Shown one piece after another: positions 49,630 to 58,128 of a stretch of 64,000 nucleotides of DNA (positions are counted from its first letter, which is position 1; each line of letters starts with the position of its first letter). This DNA is from an uncultured Pseudomonadales bacterium (GTDB taxonomy: Bacteria > Pseudomonadota > Gammaproteobacteria > Pseudomonadales > Azotimanducaceae). The DNA is taken from contig OY282460.1 in assembly GCA_958296295.1 (NCBI GenBank), positions 3,266,291-3,330,290 on the forward strand. The letters run 5' to 3'. A program made the position numbers and the translations under genes. Below the pieces are notes generated by a model. The model did not search any database and was not told the DNA's origin. It saw only the letters and a program-made list of their open reading frames with translations.

Positions 49630-49818
49630 GGTCACTTTCTAGCGCCCCAAAGGTCGTCGGCGTCCACCGCTCTCGCGCCACGGCGTCACGCAAGCCTCAC
49701 CGAGCAAGAACATAGCGGACCGTCCGCAACATGTCGTCTAAGGCGTAGCATACCAGTGCCAGATGCCTCCTTATTCGTGGCTTCGGGGGCTCCGCGCCCG
49801 ATCGCGTTTGGCATGTAA

Positions 49819-51638
49819 TGTCCCTAACCATAGGGCAGGTGCTCCGAGTGGAAAGAGTAAGTGTGCGTTGGCTCGTGCAGCAGGGCGTCTGCGCCCAGTC
49901 GCGAGCGCCAAGTACCTTCGCACTGACGCCACATTCAAGGCCCCCCAATGCCCGCCGCCGCCTAGCGTGCAGCCTTGCCGAGCTCTTCCCAAGCCTGAAC
50001 GAAGCCGTGGTGTCGGCGCTGGAACCCGCGGATCGTGCTTCTCTCCACGAGGCGGTGTCACTCCAGCAACCGGCGGCCTTGGGCGCGAACGCCAGCAAGG
50101 ATTTCGTGCTGCGTCACGTCTTCCACGTTGCCCCGGAACTTGTGCGAACGCCGCACTGCTGGCAGTGCTCCTCCGCCGGCACTATGCGGGCCGGCGCGTT
50201 CCACCGGCGTTGGATGCGCGGTTCATCCAAGCAATCGAAGAGCGCTTCCAAGGTTGGCCGCTCGGGAGCATCGTGCCGGATCGGGAGGCGTTCTTCGATT
50301 TCCTGCAACGGCGTTGGCGGACGTTCCTGGATGCGAGCGTGGACGGCCCGGGAGGCGTTGGCGACCGCACCGATGCTCTCGCTAGCGTGCTGCCCTTCGA
50401 TCACGAAGATGTACGCGTCTACATCGACAACCTTTTCGCGGAGGGCCTCCTCCAGCCTATCTCCCACTGGCGGGCGAGCACGCTGAGCAAGACGTGGCTT
50501 GGCGTCGGCGTTCAATGGGATGCTCGGCAAGATGCCGCCGCCAAGCTGGATCGGCTGCTCGCGACAGCTGAGGACACTCTGCCGAACCAAGAAAGTCGGC
50601 ACCAGGATTGGTTCCGCTTCGCCAAAGTGTGGGCCGGGATCGCGGCCCTCACGCACGAGCCCAACGGCAAGCCAAACGAGAAACAGCAGCAAGCGGTAGA
50701 CGGCTTGCGAACACGCATGGACGCCGCGTTCAGCGACTGGGTGGCTAGCTAGCCGCTACGCGAGCCTCGCCAGTCTGCCGCCGAACCCGCCGGTGATGCT
50801 GCACCACGTCCCACGCTTCCTGGCGCAGGAAATAGGCAGCAGCGCAACGGCCAAGGCGGCGTTGGTGGTGGTGGACGGGCTGGCCTTGGATCAATGGGCG
50901 GTCATGCGGCGGTAACTCGCCCAGCAGCGCCCCGGCTGGCGGTTTCGGGAAAGCGCCGCGTTTGCTTGGGTGCCCACCGTCACGTCTGTTTCCCGCCAAG
51001 CCCTCTTCGCCGGCAGCCCGCCTTTCTACTTCCCGAAAAGCGTCCACACCACGAACAAAGAAGAGACGCTGTGGCGAAGGTTCTGGGCGGATCAGGGAAT
51101 ACAGGGCGCGGTCTACGCCAAGAGCCTCGGCGACGGGCCTTTCCAGGACGTGGCCGCGCTCGTCGAACGTCCCAACGTTCGCGTGGCCGGCTTGGTGGTG
51201 GACAAGGTGGATCGGATCATGCACGGCATGACGCTCGGCGCCGCCGGCATGCACAATCAAGTGCGGCAATGGGCGGCGCAGGGGCACTTTGAAGCGCTGC
51301 TGGACATGCTGTTCGAGTGTGGATTCCGCGTTTACGTCACCTCGGACCACGGCAACGTGGATGCCGTGGGCTGTGGACGGCCAAACGAGGGCGCAGTGGC
51401 GGACGTGCGCGGCGAACGGGTGCGCGTGTACTCGGAAGAAGGCTTGCGCCGCGGCGTTGCCGAGCGCTTTGCCGAAGCGTGGCCGTGGCCGGCGGACGGA
51501 TTGCCGGCGGACTATCTGCCGTTGCTCGCGCCCGGCCGCAAGGCGTTCGCGCGCGAGGGTGAACGCGTGGTGGCGCACGGAGGCGTGTGCATCGAGGAAC
51601 TCGTCGTGCCGTTTGTGCAGGTGGTTCCAAGACCATGA
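49819..51638 (+). pseudogene. pglZ: BREX-3 PglZ pseudogene
   Basis: Segments in three frames make a recognisable type 3 PglZ. CSLAELFPSLNEAVVSALEP through ASKDFVLRHVFHVAPELV come first (to about 50153). Then come LLRRHYAGRRVPPALDARFI and IVPDREAFFDFLQRRW to a stop at 50752. Then come the metal-site segment VVVDGLALDQW and, after an in-frame TAA at 50913-50915, VTSDHGNVDAVG near the C-terminus. PglZ is the phosphatase-fold core protein of BREX. At least two frameshifts and one nonsense codon make it non-functional. The N-terminus is also degraded. Confidence 0.72.
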
Positions 51639-52637
51639 ACGAGAGAGCCAGCCAAGTCGGCGTCAGCCAGCGCCTTCGCGTGGAGTGGCTGGAAGCAACC
51701 GCCAACCTGATTCTGGCCGGCAATGGCGTCGCCGACATTCGAGACGCCCTGAACCACATGCTGGCCGGCAAGCTATCCGTCGGCAGTGGCGGCGTGCGCG
51801 GCAGTCGGCAGAAGACAATCACCATCTTGATGAAAATCTGGCGCAATGTGCCGCCCGGCCTTGAACCGTCGCGTGACGATGGCTTGAAGATGCTGCCGGC
51901 GCTGGACCTCAACCATCGCCACGCCATCCATTGGGGCATGACGCTGGCCGTCTACCCTTTCTGGGGGATGGTGGCCGCGCACACTGGCCGTTTGCTGCGC
52001 TTGCAGGGCACCGCTGGCGCGGCGCAGGTTCAGCGCCGTGTCCGAGAACAACACGGCGAGCGGCAGACCGTTTCGCGGGCCGTGGCGCGCGTCTTGCGAT
52101 CGTTCATCGACTGGGGCGTGTTGGCGGATGCGGACGCGAAGGGGATCTATGCCCAAGGCAAACAACGCGAATTGGGCGATGCGAGAGTTGCCGCTTGGCT
52201 GGCGGAGGCGATTCTGGGGGATGGTGGCCGCGCACACTGGCCGTTTGCTGCGCTTGCAGGGCACCGCTGGCGCGGCGCAGGTTCAGCGCCGTGTCCGAGA
52301 ACAACACGGCGAGCGGCAGACCGTTTCGCGGGCCGTGGCGCGCGTCTTGCGATCGTTCATCGACTGGGGCGTGTTGGCGGATGCGGACGCGAAGGGGATC
52401 TATGCCCAAGGCAAACAACGCGAATTGGGCGATGCGAGAGTTGCCGCTTGGCTGGCGGAGGCGATGCTGCGCTCGCGGTCACATGCCGGCGGTTCAGCCA
52501 GCGTGCTGCGCCACCCCGGCCTGTTCCCGTATCGCTTGCCGCACCTTGCCGCATCGCAAGTGGCCGCGCGCTCTTGCCGGCTCGAAGTGCTGCGCCAAGG
52601 GCTCGACGAGGAAGTGTTGATGTTGCGAAGTGAGTAG
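51635..52637 (+). pseudogene. BREX-3 protein following pglZ (BrxA-like), broken by internal duplication
   Basis: ATG overlaps the pglZ stop (ATGA). It reads RLRVEWLEATANLILAGNG, then DLNHRHAIHWGMTLAVYPFW, then VQRRVREQHGERQTVSRAV. This matches the protein usually encoded after pglZ in type 3 BREX loci (brxA position; name given with caution). A 253-bp tandem duplication (51959-52465), not a multiple of three, shifts the frame. The native C-terminus (AAWLAEAMLRSRSHAGG to LDEEVLMLRSE) continues in another frame to 52637. Removing one repeat copy restores a single ORF. Confidence 0.6.
51959..52465 (+). repeat. 253-bp perfect tandem duplication
   Basis: Copy 1 runs 51959-52212 and copy 2 runs 52212-52465; by eye the two are identical. 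The junction reads gaggcgattctgggg. The length of 253 bp (3n+1) causes the frameshift in the BrxA-like gene. Perfect identity means a recent event or an assembly artefact. Confidence 0.9.
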
Positions 52638-52689
52638 CCACTACGGCGGATTACCGCATGGCGCTTCCCCAGACGGACCCGCTTGGCGC

Positions 52690-54594
52690 CTACCGCGCCT
52701 CGTCCCCGCCGAGCGCGGTTTTGATCTCGTCCAGGGTGGCCGGATCTTCGATCGTTGACGGCACCTTGAAGGCCGCGCCGTCCACCAGCTTGCGGATGGT
52801 GGCGCGCAGGATTTTGCCGGAGCGCGTTTTCGGCAATCGCGGCACCAGCACGGCGCGCTTGAAGTTGGCGAAAGCGCCGATGCGGCGGCGCACGAGTTGC
52901 ACCAACTCGTCGCGCAGGGCCGTTGGTGTCAGGTTCACGCCGTCTTTCAGCACCACCAGGCCGAGCGGCACCTGCCCCTTGTCGGCATCGGCCACGCCCA
53001 CCACCGCGCATTCGGCGACCGCGTTGTGCGCCGCCACCACCTCCTCGAGTTCGCCGGTGGAAAGGCGGTGGCCCGCCACGTTTATCACGTCGTCCACGCG
53101 CCCCATGATGTACAGGTAGCCGTCGGCGTCCCGATAGCCGCCATCGCCGGTGAGATAGAAACCGGGATAGCGCGACCAGTACGCTTCCAAGTACCGGTCG
53201 TGGTCTTGCCACACCGTGGGCAGCGCGCTTGGCGGCAGCGGGCCTTTCAACACCACGTTGCCTTCCTGCTCCGGGCCCAGTTCGCGGCCGTCTTCGTCCA
53301 GGATCCGCAAGTCGTAGCCGGGCACCGGGTGACCGGGGCTGCCGGCCTTGGTGGGGCGGGCGTCGGCGTCCGCCACGCCCATCATCTTGGCGGAGATTGC
53401 CCAGCCGGTCTCGGTTTGCCACCAGTGGTCGATGACCGGCACGTCGACTATCCGCTTCAACCACTCGTAGGTGGGCGGGTCCAGGCGTTCCCCCGCGATG
53501 AACAGGTGGCGCAGGCAGGTGATGTCGTGGCCTTCCTGGAGCAGGGCCTCGGGATCCTCCTTGCGCACGGCGCGGAACGCCGTCGGCGCCACGAAAAAGA
53601 CGTTCACGCGGTGCTGCGCGATGACGCGCCAGATCGCCCCGGCGTCCGGCGTGCGCACGGGCTTGCCTTCGTAGAGCACGGTGGCGCAGCCTTTGATGAG
53701 AGGGCCGTAGACGATGTACGAGTGCCCCACCACCCAGCCGATGTCGGACGCCGCCCAGTACACGTCCCCGGCCGCGCAGTCGTAGATGGCGCCCATGCTG
53801 TAGTTCAGGGCCACCGCGTGGCCGCCGTTGTCGCGCACCACGCCCTTGGGTTTGCCCGTGGTGCCGGAGGTGTAGAGGATGTAGAGCGGATCCCAAGCGT
53901 CCACCGGCACGGCGTCCACCGGCTGGCCGGCGGCTTCCCAGGACGCCCAATCCAGATCCCGCTCCGGGTCCAGTTCCGCCGGGCATTGCGGGCGTTGCGC
54001 CACCACCACGCGGCCGGGCTTCCACATGGCGAGGCGGACGGCCTCGTCCAGCAGCGGCTTGTACGGGAGGACGTTTTGGAACTCGATGCCGCAGGAGGCC
54101 GAGAGCACAACCTTGGGTTTGGCGTCGTCTATTCGCGTCGCCAGTTCCGGCGCGGCGAAGCCGCCGAACACCACCGAATGCACCGCGCCGATGCGCGCGC
54201 ACGCGAGCATGGCGATCACCGCTTCCGGGATCATCGGCATGTAGACGACCACGCGGTCGCCTTTGTGAACGCCGATGTCGCCGAGCGCGCCGGCGACGCG
54301 CGCCACCCGCGCGACCAGCCGCGCGAACGTGAAGCGTTCGACGACGCCGGTGACCGGCGAATCGTAGATGAGCGCGACCTCGTCGCCGCGGCCGGCGGCG
54401 ACATGACGATCCAGGGCCAACCAGGCCGTGTTCAGCTTGCCGCCCTCGAACCAGCGGCAAACGCCGTTGCCGTCGTCGCTGCGGATCGCGCGCGGGAACT
54501 CGAACCAGTCGATGTCTTCGGCCGCTTCGCGCCAGAAGGCGTCCGGCGTCTGCAACGACGCCCGATACGCTTCTTGGTAGGTGCGCTTCCGCAC
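52690..54594 (-). CDS. prpE: Propionyl-CoA synthetase (acyl-CoA ligase)
   Basis: This 634-residue AMP-forming acyl-CoA synthetase shows the ATP loop YILYTSGTTGKPKG, DHWWQTETGW, YLTGDGGYRD and the catalytic Lys in RSGKILRATIRK. MRKRTYQEAYRASL at the N-terminus and SYIVYGPLIKGCATVLYEGK are typical of PrpE rather than Acs. It activates propionate (or acetate) to the CoA ester. GTG start at 54594, 12 bases after the CoA-transferase gene, points to joint handling of short or branched acyl-CoAs. Confidence 0.9.
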   Translation of the reverse strand: MRKRTYQEAYRASLQTPDAFWREAAEDIDWFEFPRAIRSDDGNGVCRWFEGGKLNTAWLALDRHVAAGRGDEVALIYDSPVTGVVERFTFARLVARVARVAGALGDIGVHKGDRVVVYMPMIPEAVIAMLACARIGAVHSVVFGGFAAPELATRIDDAKPKVVLSASCGIEFQNVLPYKPLLDEAVRLAMWKPGRVVVAQRPQCPAELDPERDLDWASWEAAGQPVDAVPVDAWDPLYILYTSGTTGKPKGVVRDNGGHAVALNYSMGAIYDCAAGDVYWAASDIGWVVGHSYIVYGPLIKGCATVLYEGKPVRTPDAGAIWRVIAQHRVNVFFVAPTAFRAVRKEDPEALLQEGHDITCLRHLFIAGERLDPPTYEWLKRIVDVPVIDHWWQTETGWAISAKMMGVADADARPTKAGSPGHPVPGYDLRILDEDGRELGPEQEGNVVLKGPLPPSALPTVWQDHDRYLEAYWSRYPGFYLTGDGGYRDADGYLYIMGRVDDVINVAGHRLSTGELEEVVAAHNAVAECAVVGVADADKGQVPLGLVVLKDGVNLTPTALRDELVQLVRRRIGAFANFKRAVLVPRLPKTRSGKILRATIRKLVDGAAFKVPSTIEDPATLDEIKTALGGDEAR

Positions 54595-54606
54595 GGGCCG
54601 CGCCGC

Positions 54607-55746
54607 CTACGCCGCGTCCGCCTGCGCCACCACGCCTTCCGCCTCCAAGGCCTCGATCGCGCCGGCATCCAGGCCGACCTCCGCCAAGACGCTCCGGGTG
54701 TCTTCGCCGGGCAGCCTCGCCGCGTGCGAGATCGCCGCCTCGGTGCGGCTGAAACGCGGGGCCGGGGCCGGTTGCACGACGCCGTCCACGGCCACGAAGG
54801 TGCCGCGATGGCGGTTGTGCGGATGGTCGGGCGCTTCCGCGATGGACAGCACTGGCGCGAAGCACACGTCGCTGCCTTCCATGATGGCGCACCAGTCGTC
54901 GCGGGTCTTGGTCTTGAACACCCGCTCCAGTTCGGCGCGCAGCGCCGGCCACTGATCGGCGTCCATTTGCGCGCCGAAGCGCTCGGCGTCCAAGCCCGCC
55001 TTCTCCACCAGCTCGGCGTAGAACTGCGGTTCGATGGCCCCCACGCAGATGTGCTGCCCGTCGGCGGTCTCGTAGGTGTTGTAGAAGTGGGCGCCGCCGT
55101 CCAGCAGGTTGGCGCCGCGCTCCATCTTGAAGCCGCGGCCGATCAGCGAGAAGAACATGGCCATCAGCGAAGCCGCGCCATCCACCATCGCGGCGTCGAT
55201 CACCTGTCCCTTGCCCGACCGGGAGGCCTCAAGCATTCCGCAAACCAGGCCGTAGGCCAGCAACATGCCGCCGCCGCCGAAATCGCCGATGAGGTTGAGC
55301 GGCGGCACGGGTTTGCCGCCCGGTTCGCCGATGGCGTGCAGCGCGCCGGCAAGCCCGATGTAGTTGACGTCGTGCCCGGCCGCATGAGCCATGGGGCCTT
55401 CCTGCCCCCAGCCGGTCATGCGCCCGTACACCAGCCGCTCGTTGCGCTTGAGACAGACCTCCGGCCCCAGGCCGAGCCTTTCGGTGACCCCCGGCCGGAA
55501 GCCCTCGAACAGGGCGTCCGCCGTTTCCACCAGCTTGAGCACCAGTTCGACGCCGGCCGGCTTCTTCAGATCCACGGCGATGGAACGCCGGTTGCGGGTC
55601 AGCACGTCGCGCCGGGGACCCGCTCCGGGCGCGATCCGGTCCACGCGCACAACCTCGGCACCCATGTCCGACAGCATCATCCCGCAAAACGGCCCCGGCC
55701 CGATGCCGGCCAGCTCGATCACCCGAAAGCCCTGCAGAGGCCCCAT
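54607..55746 (-). CDS. CaiB/BaiF CoA-transferase family, alpha-methylacyl-CoA racemase-like
   Basis: This 379-residue class III CoA-transferase fold protein shows [20 protein letters not shown], then [28 protein letters not shown] and AAMVDGAAS with the active-site Asp. This pattern is that of alpha-methylacyl-CoA racemase, which interconverts 2R and 2S branched acyl-CoAs before beta-oxidation. ATG 55746 follows GAGGAGCG. It is the first gene of a pair with prpE. Confidence 0.88.
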   Translation of the reverse strand: MGPLQGFRVIELAGIGPGPFCGMMLSDMGAEVVRVDRIAPGAGPRRDVLTRNRRSIAVDLKKPAGVELVLKLVETADALFEGFRPGVTERLGLGPEVCLKRNERLVYGRMTGWGQEGPMAHAAGHDVNYIGLAGALHAIGEPGGKPVPPLNLIGDFGGGGMLLAYGLVCGMLEASRSGKGQVIDAAMVDGAASLMAMFFSLIGRGFKMERGANLLDGGAHFYNTYETADGQHICVGAIEPQFYAELVEKAGLDAERFGAQMDADQWPALRAELERVFKTKTRDDWCAIMEGSDVCFAPVLSIAEAPDHPHNRHRGTFVAVDGVVQPAPAPRFSRTEAAISHAARLPGEDTRSVLAEVGLDAGAIEALEAEGVVAQADAA

Positions 55747-55895
55747 CCCATCGCTCCTCAGGTTCAACCACCTGTTTCGCATGGTACCCCAGCGCGCACC
55801 CGCGCTGGCGCTTGAACGCGACTTACATGAGCGCGACCGCCTTGTATATAGTGCCTTCGTCTACCAAAAGCCTCGCTAGAGGGTTGGGAGGTTGC

Positions 55896-56333
55896 GTGCG
55901 GACAACCTGCTGGGCGGCGATCGCGCTACCGCTCGCCGCCGGCTGTGCCGACGAGGGCGAGCCGGCTTCCGGCGCACCGGGCGGTTTCGGCGGCAGGCCG
56001 GCCACCGTGGTGGTGGCGGTACAGGCCGCGGGGCGGCAGATCAACGATGTGGTTGAAGCGGTGGGCACCACGCTCGCCAACGAATCGCTCACCATCACCG
56101 CCAAGGTGACGGACGCCATCCGCCAAGTGCGTTTCGACGATGGCGACTTCGTGGCGAAGGGCGACGTCTTGGTGGAACTCATCCACGAGGAGCAAACCGC
56201 GCTGCTCGCCGAGGCCGAGGCGAACGTCGCGGATGCCCGCACGTTGTTCGAGGAAACGCTTTACGACGCCGACCCCGACGCAGGATCTTCATGTCACGCT
56301 GGCCACTCTGAGACGCGGCACTTGTTTCGATAA
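55896..56333 (+). pseudogene. RND efflux adaptor, truncated duplicate
   Basis: GTG at 55896 opens a lipoprotein signal (LPLAAGC) and the N-terminal part of a membrane-fusion protein: VVEAVGTTLANESLTITAKV and IRQVRFDDGDFVAKGDVLVE. Bases 55896-56243 are about 94% identical to 63388-63735, the start of an intact paralogue. After 56243 similarity stops abruptly and an unrelated tail runs to a stop at 56333. The fragment keeps the barrel-sandwich half only, so it cannot function as an adaptor. Confidence 0.85.
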
Positions 56334-56347
56334 ACACAGGCATATGG

Positions 56348-56412
56348 GCTCAAGCCATGACTGCGCCGAATAGGCTTGCGCTGTTCGTGTGTTGCTCGTG
56401 CGTTGCCGATGT
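56348..56412 (+). repeat. 65-bp inverted repeat, left copy
   Basis: This segment matches the reverse complement of 61277-61340 with about two mismatches. It contains ATGACTGCGCCG, which opens a 19-codon ORF (MTAPNRLALFVCCSC...) ending over the ATG of the histidine kinase gene. The right copy opens the homologous but longer ORF at 61333. Confidence 0.85.
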
Positions 56413-57464
56413 TTAGGCGTATCGGAACGTGGTTTAAGAACACCGGCGCAGAACCGTGGGTCTATCTCGTCTTCTTGATATTTCCTTTGATGACTGGGCT
56501 CTTTCCTCTGGATTACAGTGCATTGCGTTGGTGGTCGACCGTCGGGTTGATTGGCTGCTTCCTGCCGCTGCACTTCTGGAGCTTTCGCTTGGACGGCAAA
56601 CGTCGACTTGTGCCGGTGGTTGGCATGGCGCTGCTCGGCATCGTCGGCATGCAATTCAACGCCGGCACTTCCACGTTTTTCATCTACGCCGCCGCGGTGG
56701 CCGGCCGTGCCGGTTCAGCTCGGCTGGCGTGGACGGTTATCATCATCCTGCAAGTACTGCTCGTGGCCGCTCTCTTGCTCTCGCCTGAGCCGTTTCCGAT
56801 GAGCTGGATTGCATTCATGTCGGCGTTGCTCGTCCCCGCGATTGGCGCGATGACGGTGCTGGAGGCGGAACGAAAACGACGCAATGATCGGCTGCTGGTA
56901 GCGCAACAGGAAGTGGAGCGCCTTGCCGTGATCGCGGAACGCGAACGCATTGGCCGCGACCTGCACGATCTACTCGGCCACACGCTGACCATGATTAGCT
57001 TGAAGAGCGAACTCGCAGCGAAACTGGTGCCGGCGGATGCGGAACAAGCGGCGCAAGAAATGTCCGAAGTGCAAGCCATTTCGCGTGATGCGCTGAGCCA
57101 AGTGCGAGAAACAGTGCGTGGTTACCGAGCCAAGGGTCTGCAAGGCGAGATGGAAGGCGCAAAGCGATCGCTGCAATCCGCCAACGTCGTCTTCGACATG
57201 AACGTGGATGCAGTGGCGCTAGGGCCGCGCGAAGAAGGCGCTTTGGCGTTGGCGCTGCGCGAAGGCGTTACCAACATCGTGCGGCACGCACGAGCGACCG
57301 TCGCACGGGCGACAATCAAGCGCGAAGGCGCAGACGTGATCCTGACCTTGGCTGACAATGGCCGCGGCGGCGGCACGGAGGGCTGCGGCTTGGCCGGCAT
57401 CCGTGAACGCATCGCCGCGCTCGGCGGCCAGTTCGAGCGCACGACGACGCAAGGCACACGCTAA
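56409..57464 (+). CDS. Sensor histidine kinase, DesK/NarL type
   Basis: This 351-residue sensor has four to five TM helices (residues 18-150), a short coiled linker and a HisKA_3 domain with ERIGRDLHDLLGHTL (phospho-accepting H186). The HATPase domain shows the N box REGVTNIVRHARA, G1 ADNGRGG and G2 GCGLAGIRER. It stops at GTR; one base downstream the +1 frame continues LTVRLPA, the normal family ending, so a one-base deletion has probably trimmed the C-terminus. The ATG overlaps the stop of a 19-codon leader ORF. The response regulator follows by 31 bp. Confidence 0.85.
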   Translation: MFRRIGTWFKNTGAEPWVYLVFLIFPLMTGLFPLDYSALRWWSTVGLIGCFLPLHFWSFRLDGKRRLVPVVGMALLGIVGMQFNAGTSTFFIYAAAVAGRAGSARLAWTVIIILQVLLVAALLLSPEPFPMSWIAFMSALLVPAIGAMTVLEAERKRRNDRLLVAQQEVERLAVIAERERIGRDLHDLLGHTLTMISLKSELAAKLVPADAEQAAQEMSEVQAISRDALSQVRETVRGYRAKGLQGEMEGAKRSLQSANVVFDMNVDAVALGPREEGALALALREGVTNIVRHARATVARATIKREGADVILTLADNGRGGGTEGCGLAGIRERIAALGGQFERTTTQGTR

Positions 57465-57495
57465 CGGTACGCCTGCCAGCCGCGGTCCCGGAGCC

Positions 57496-57915
57496 ATGAT
57501 TCGAGTCGTCATCGCCGAAGACCAGAACTTGGTGCTCGGCGCGCTCGCCGCCTTGCTCAAGTTGGAGAGCGATTTCGACGTGGTAGGCGTTGCCGCCGAT
57601 GGTGCCGCGCCATTCGAGCAAGTGCTGGCGCTGCAACCGGACATCCTCGTGACCGACATCGAGATGCCGCGCCTCACCGGCATCGAACTGGCCGCCAAAG
57701 TAACCGCACAAGTGCCGCACACGCGCATCGTCATCGTTACGACGTTCGCTCGGCCCGGCTACTTGCGCCGCGCGATGGCCGCCGGCGCGGTGGGCTATCT
57801 GCTCAAGGACGCCCCAGCTGAGCAACTGGCGCAAGCGCTGCGCCGCGTCCACGCCGGTGGCCGGGCCGTTGATCCTGAACTGGCCGCACACGCATGGGCG
57901 ACCACGACCCGCTGA
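57496..57915 (+). CDS. Response regulator receiver domain (DesR-like), split from its HTH
   Basis: This ORF of 139 residues has a complete CheY-like receiver: acidic pair AEDQ, phospho-acceptor D54 in VTDIEMP, Thr in IVTTFA and Lys in YLLKDAP. It ends with AWATTTR in a frame different from the LuxR-type HTH that should follow. In intact DesR proteins both are one chain, so this is either a frameshifted gene or a stand-alone receiver. Partner of the preceding kinase. Confidence 0.8.
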   Translation: MIRVVIAEDQNLVLGALAALLKLESDFDVVGVAADGAAPFEQVLALQPDILVTDIEMPRLTGIELAAKVTAQVPHTRIVIVTTFARPGYLRRAMAAGAVGYLLKDAPAEQLAQALRRVHAGGRAVDPELAAHAWATTTR

Positions 57916-58097
57916 CGGAGCGCGAACGCCAAGTGTTGCGCCTGGCAGGCGAGGGCCGCAGCAGCGCAGAGATCGGCTCGGCGCTGGCCCTGTCCAGCGG
58001 CACCGTGCGGAACTATCTTTCCGAAGCGGCCAGCAAGCTCGGCGCCGCCAATCGCATCGAAGCTGCGCGGCTGGCGCGCGACAAGGGTTGGTTGTAG
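57894..58097 (+). CDS. LuxR-type HTH output domain of the DesR-like regulator
   Basis: The ORF reads MGDHDPLTERERQVLRLAGE, then SSAEIGSALALSSGTVRNYL, a full GerE/LuxR DNA-binding domain of 67 residues. It overlaps the receiver ORF by 22 bp in another frame. A shift of one or two bases near 57893 would restore a normal 200-residue DesR-like regulator. As written, any HTH product would be free of receiver control. Confidence 0.75.
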   Translation: MGDHDPLTERERQVLRLAGEGRSSAEIGSALALSSGTVRNYLSEAASKLGAANRIEAARLARDKGWL

Positions 58098-58128
58098 GTT
58101 CTCTCCCCGCGCGCCCATGATCAAGCCC

